Assembly (NCBI GenBank): GCA_014584635.1
Contig: JACTML010000064.1
Location: 1 to 7,534, forward strand
DNA length: 7,534 nt
Direction: 5' to 3'
From: Nitrosomonas eutropha
GTDB lineage: Bacteria; Pseudomonadota; Gammaproteobacteria; Burkholderiales; Nitrosomonadaceae
The first letter of the stretch is position 1, and each line of letters begins with the position of its first letter. The position numbers were made by a program, and so were the translations under genes. The notes beneath the pieces were generated by a model. That model did not search any database, was not told the origin of the DNA, and saw nothing but the letters and a program-made list of their open reading frames with translations. Below are positions 5,853 through 7,534 of this stretch, one piece after another.

Positions 5853-6899
5853 ATGAATTCCGACTGGTTTACATTTCTGACAAACCAACACGCCCATATT
5901 GAGCAAAACCGGGTGCTGCACTTCGGCCAACCCGACACCGACCTGCTGCGAGAAGGATCGACCACGCTATTGACTGATCTTTCTCATCTCGGCTTGATCC
6001 GTTTCTCCGGTGACGATGCGCCCGCCTTCCTGCAGGGCCAGCTAAGCTGTGATGTTCGTACAACTGATACCGGCAAGGCGACCTATGGCGGCTACTGCAC
6101 ACCTAAAGGCCGTTTGCTGTGCAGTTTTTTGCTGTGGCAGGATACTGATCACAACTATCTGATGCAACTGCCAGCCGAGTTGACCGAAACCATTGCCAAA
6201 CGCCTGCGCATGTTCGTACTGCGGGCAAAAGTAGTCATTCAGGAGCATAGCAATGATTATGTACGCATTGGTGTTGCCGGCAAGAACGCACGCGCACTGC
6301 TGCAAAATAGATGGACAGAAATTGCCATTCTTCCTGAACCACTATCAGTAACGGCCATTCCGGACGGACAGATAATCTGCCACAGTGAAAGCCGGTTTGA
6401 AATTCTGCTGGAGCCTTCGCATGCACCTTCCTTGTGGGAACAGCTAAACGAACAGGCGCGCTGCGCAGGTGCTGCAATCTGGGACAATCTGGAAATCGCA
6501 GAAGGAATTCCGGTAATTTTCAAGGCGACTCAGGAACAGTTTATCCCGCAGATGATCAATCTCGACATAATTGGCGGGGTCAGTTTCAAAAAGGGATGCT
6601 ACCCTGGCCAGGAAATCGTTGCCCGCACGCAATATCTGGGCAAAGTCAAACGTCGCATGTACCGTGCACACCTGGATGCGGATCAGTTTCCGGAAATCGC
6701 AGCGGGCGACAACCTGTTCAGCGCAGATACCCGCGACCAGGCATGCGGGATGATTGTTAATACAACACCCGCGCCTGCTGGTGGCGCTAACGTATTGGCA
6801 GTCATCCAGGTGAGCAGTGCGGAAACCGGTTCCATTCACTGGAAAACACCAGATGGTCCGGCACTGACTATCCAGCCCCTTCCTTATTCAATCAGCTGA
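5853..6899 (+). CDS. ygfZ: Folate-binding protein YgfZ
   Basis: YgfZ proteins resemble the glycine-cleavage T-protein, bind folate and help make or repair Fe-S clusters, including that of the tRNA-thiolating enzyme MiaB. This 348-residue product carries the family signature KGCYPGQE at 247-254 with the essential cysteine C249 (C228 in E. coli), followed by IVARTQYLGKVKRR. Upstream are the T-protein-like DLSHLGLIRFSGDDAPAFLQGQLSCDV (start of the folate domain, about 43-68) and YCTPKGRLL (81-89). The start is set at the ATG at 5853, giving MNSDWFTFL, typical of the family. The frame stays open 46 codons further upstream, but that part overlaps ygfX and looks non-coding. No clear ribosome binding site precedes the ATG (the upstream bases are pyrimidine-rich), so translation may be weak or leader-dependent. 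It is divergent from ygfX, and no terminator with a T-run follows. Confidence 0.93.
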   Translation: MNSDWFTFLTNQHAHIEQNRVLHFGQPDTDLLREGSTTLLTDLSHLGLIRFSGDDAPAFLQGQLSCDVRTTDTGKATYGGYCTPKGRLLCSFLLWQDTDHNYLMQLPAELTETIAKRLRMFVLRAKVVIQEHSNDYVRIGVAGKNARALLQNRWTEIAILPEPLSVTAIPDGQIICHSESRFEILLEPSHAPSLWEQLNEQARCAGAAIWDNLEIAEGIPVIFKATQEQFIPQMINLDIIGGVSFKKGCYPGQEIVARTQYLGKVKRRMYRAHLDADQFPEIAAGDNLFSADTRDQACGMIVNTTPAPAGGANVLAVIQVSSAETGSIHWKTPDGPALTIQPLPYSIS

Positions 6900-6949
6900 T
6901 CTTCTTCAAGACTCTCGTATAACTCATGAGAGATTCACGCAGAAGCGCC

Positions 6950-6976
6950 TTAACATCGTCGAAATAACGCCGATAA
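6950..6976 (+). promoter_or_regulatory. Candidate sigma-28 (FliA) promoter for the FliK-like gene
   Basis: GCCGATAA at 6969-6976 is identical to the sigma-28 -10 consensus. Eleven bases upstream, TTAACATC (6950-6957) is a partial match to the TAAAGTTT -35 element, with T, A, A and T in register. A start near 6984 would leave about 79 nt before the ATG at 7063. The flagellar-type gene downstream makes the match biologically sensible. The weak -35 keeps the confidence moderate. Confidence 0.55.
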
Positions 6977-6995
6977 TTTATATTCCAAGCGTATC

Positions 6996-7052
6996 CGGGT
7001 TATGATTAAAGCATAAATAACGTCTCGAACCCGATTGAAACCTGTTAAGACG
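6996..7052 (+). other. Interleaved pairing segments in the leader of the FliK-like gene
   Basis: CGGGTT (6996-7001) can pair with AACCCG (7028-7033), and CGTCT (7021-7025) with AGACG (7048-7052). The pairs interleave, so they are either mutually exclusive or a pseudoknot. The second pair ends on the first base of the GAGG ribosome binding site. The stems are short (six and five pairs), so chance is a real alternative. Apart from this and the promoter, 6900-7062 holds nothing I can identify. Confidence 0.2.
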
Positions 7053-7055
7053 AGG
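7052..7055 (+). promoter_or_regulatory. Ribosome binding site of the FliK-like gene
   Basis: GAGG, within AAGACGAGG, lies seven bases before the ATG at 7063. It fixes that start and thereby the N-terminus of the truncated gene. Confidence 0.65.
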
Positions 7056-7062
7056 CACTGCC

Positions 7063-7534
7063 ATGATTCCTCACCCGGTTAACTCTGCTGTTACTCTTTC
7101 CACTCCATCAGCTGATGCGATTTCCCAGCCCCGGCCAGTCAGCGCCGTTACCCCGACTGCGGATGCCACCCAGTCCGATACACCCGCTTTTACATTAGGT
7201 CAGAAATATTTGGCACAAATGGGTGAGCGGCTGGCAAATGGCTTCTCCATGGTAAATGTTGCCGGCAAATGGCTGCAAATGCGCATGCCCGCTTCACTCA
7301 ATACCGGAGATCTTCTGGAGTTGACGCTGATCGAGCAAGCTCCGCGACTCAAATTTTTACTACAAACAAACACGCCAGCCGGCAGCAGCCCAACCACTCT
7401 TAGCCCGGCCGGAAAACTGATCGCACAATTACTGGGCCAACCCGGTTCACCCGCCACCAGAGCGACAGACCATGCTACACCTCTGTTGCCAGCCCCACCT
7501 GCTACCGGAGCGGAAAAAGCACAATTGCCAGGCC
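7063..7534 (+). CDS. FliK-like flagellar hook-length control protein, N-terminal part (3' truncated)
   Basis: The frame is open from ATG at 7063 to the window end, 157 codons. The first 40 residues are rich in S, T, A and P and probably disordered. Residues about 55-101 form a compact beta-rich segment (VNVAGKWLQMRMP, TGDLLELTLI, PRLKFLLQT) of the kind seen near the N-terminus of FliK-like proteins in betaproteobacteria. A proline/alanine-rich linker follows (about 105-155). FliK proteins are secreted through the flagellar type III apparatus and act as a ruler with FlhB to set hook length. The diagnostic C-terminal domain lies beyond the window, so the call rests on the N-terminal pattern, low-complexity linker and sigma-28-like promoter. 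An FlhB-like export-switch gene would be expected next. It is called FliK-like, not fliK, because such genes are often second copies outside the main flagellar cluster. Confidence 0.6.
   Translation, partial: MIPHPVNSAVTLSTPSADAISQPRPVSAVTPTADATQSDTPAFTLGQKYLAQMGERLANGFSMVNVAGKWLQMRMPASLNTGDLLELTLIEQAPRLKFLLQTNTPAGSSPTTLSPAGKLIAQLLGQPGSPATRATDHATPLLPAPPATGAEKAQLPG

Noticed and set aside
6909..6934. CTCTC/GAGAG hairpin after ygfZ as an intrinsic terminator
   Set aside because: The stem has only five pairs, the loop is long, and no T-run follows.
7024..7040. TCGAACCCG resembling a tRNA T-loop
   Set aside because: No acceptor or anticodon stems can be built around it.

Overview
The window most resembles a betaproteobacterium, probably an ammonia oxidiser of the Nitrosomonadaceae (Nitrosomonas-like). 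This is inferred from the gene set: a periplasmic alpha-carbonic anhydrase, a plant/fungal-type P3A proton-pumping ATPase, a head-to-head ygfX/ygfZ pair and a FliK-like flagellar gene. No rRNA or other marker gene is present, so the assignment rests on protein resemblance only. I see no tRNA, rRNA, CRISPR array, transposase or insertion sequence.

Layout. Bases 1-93 are the 3' end of an unidentified plus-strand gene. Bases 94-354 hold no credible gene, only one short palindrome. A minus-strand block follows, read right to left: a secreted coiled-coil protein of unknown function (1553-2785), a small secreted protein ending in a two-cysteine tail (1156-1398), and a periplasmic alpha-carbonic anhydrase (355-1125). 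The last two are 30 nt apart and probably form one transcript. This left part is visibly AT-richer than the rest. A 114-nt divergent region (2786-2899) separates the secreted coiled-coil gene from the proton ATPase gene (2900-5344, plus). It is dense in symmetry: a perfect 15-bp palindrome, overlapping -10-like boxes on both strands, and a spaced 12-bp inverted repeat around them.

The ATPase gene converges on ygfX (5359-5850, minus) with only 14 nt between stop codons. ygfX and ygfZ (5853-6899, plus) start head to head, with start codons possibly 2 nt apart, so each promoter must lie inside the other gene. After ygfZ, a 163-nt gap carries an exact match to the sigma-28 -10 consensus upstream of a FliK-like hook-length-control gene (7063-window end, truncated).

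How they may work together (inference). The carbonic anhydrase (CO2/bicarbonate in the periplasm) and the proton ATPase (H+ export) both bear on pH and inorganic carbon, which suits an organism that acidifies its surroundings. The two secreted proteins beside them may belong to the same envelope function, but nothing in their sequences proves it. ygfX/ygfZ is a housekeeping pair linked in other proteobacteria to respiratory-complex and Fe-S cluster maintenance. The last gene opens a flagellar/type III export locus.
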